DNA from: JAJPXC01 sp964520525
Lineage (GTDB): Bacteria > Bacteroidota > Bacteroidia > Bacteroidales > Muribaculaceae
Direction of reading: 5' to 3'
DNA: 64,000 bases
Assembly (NCBI GenBank): GCA_964520525.1
Contig: CAZFNR010000008.1
Location: 4,874 to 68,873, forward strand
Every line of letters starts with the position of its first letter. The stretch's first letter is position 1. Positions 63,941-64,000 of this stretch are shown here, piece by piece. The translations under genes and the position numbers were made by a program. Under the pieces are notes generated by a model. The model ran no database searches, was not told the origin of the DNA, and worked only from the letters and a program-made list of their open reading frames with translations.

Positions 63941-63948
63941 CAAAGATA
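63941..63948 (-). promoter_or_regulatory. -7 box for the 979-aa gene
   Basis: Minus-strand TATCTTTG matches the Bacteroidota consensus exactly; the upstream DNA is A/T-rich without a clear -33 element. Confidence 0.55.
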
Positions 63949-64000
63949 ATTCTTTATTTAAAAATATAAAAATAAATTTTTGTAATTTTTTTAATTTTTA

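Larger units (their letters stand above)
63671..64000 (-). other. Leader and promoter region of the 979-aa gene
   Basis: 330 nt without a confirmed gene. A consensus -7 box lies at 63941-63948 on the minus strand, giving a leader of about 265 nt. The leader contains a 61-codon frame (63693-63878). The last 50 nt are very AT-rich. Confidence 0.55.

Overview
The window reads as chromosomal DNA of a gut-type Bacteroidales, most likely a Muribaculaceae (S24-7) relative. The evidence is the mid-50s GC by eye; repeated TAnnTTTG (-7) promoter boxes typical of Bacteroidota; many secreted proteins ending in a type IX secretion (T9SS)-style C-terminal tail (xGxYIVxVxG-xxxRKLLLK); lipoproteins with an S/G-C lipobox; DUF4919 and DUF4491 proteins; a Bacteroidales-type 5S rRNA; and a GNAT-argG-argC cluster. 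Species cannot be fixed without a search.

Layout. 1-7.5 kb (+): three secreted T9SS-type cargo genes, namely a 5'-truncated beta-rich protein, a subtilisin-like S8 protease and an LRR protein made of three large internal repeats. 7.7-10.1 kb (-): an M13 zinc peptidase with a small lipoprotein. 10.3-13.7 kb (+): an overlapping operon of HAD phosphatase, orphan sensor kinase and tilS. 13.9-17.8 kb (-): a 1325-aa secreted fibronectin/T9SS protein. 18.1-25.1 kb (-): housekeeping genes, with arginine synthesis (GNAT, argG, argC), gltX-waaA and ychF. 25.3-35.9 kb: a flippase, two FKBP isomerases, a glucosaminidase, the mtnN-luxS methyl-recycling pair, DUF456, DUF4919 and DUF4491 proteins, an N-acetylmuramidase, pepD, a 54-aa membrane protein and an OmpH/Skp-like lipoprotein.

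36.2-39.2 kb (+): a two-gene accessory unit pairing a choloylglycine-hydrolase-like Ntn lipoprotein with a lipoprotein whose C-terminal half looks like a leukocidin/hemolysin-type beta-pore-forming domain. A strong terminator follows, then a lone 5S rRNA gene.

39.5-64 kb (-): a 24-kb block of seven secreted, outer-membrane or lipoprotein genes centred on a 12.6-kb gene for a 4207-aa protein. In transcription order it holds a T9SS cargo with Ig-like domains, an outer-membrane beta-barrel, a 157-aa secreted protein, the giant protein, a fibronectin type III protein and two lipoproteins. The 157-aa protein is a paralogue of part of the giant's N-terminal region. The giant ends in 12 divergent tandem Ig-like repeats with no visible T9SS tail. 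One small beta module is shared by the first and sixth genes of the block. This looks like a co-expressed cell-surface apparatus and is the best candidate here for an undescribed system. The 36-39 kb toxin-like pair is the second. Two genes (HAD phosphatase, flippase) appear to be transcribed as leaderless mRNAs.
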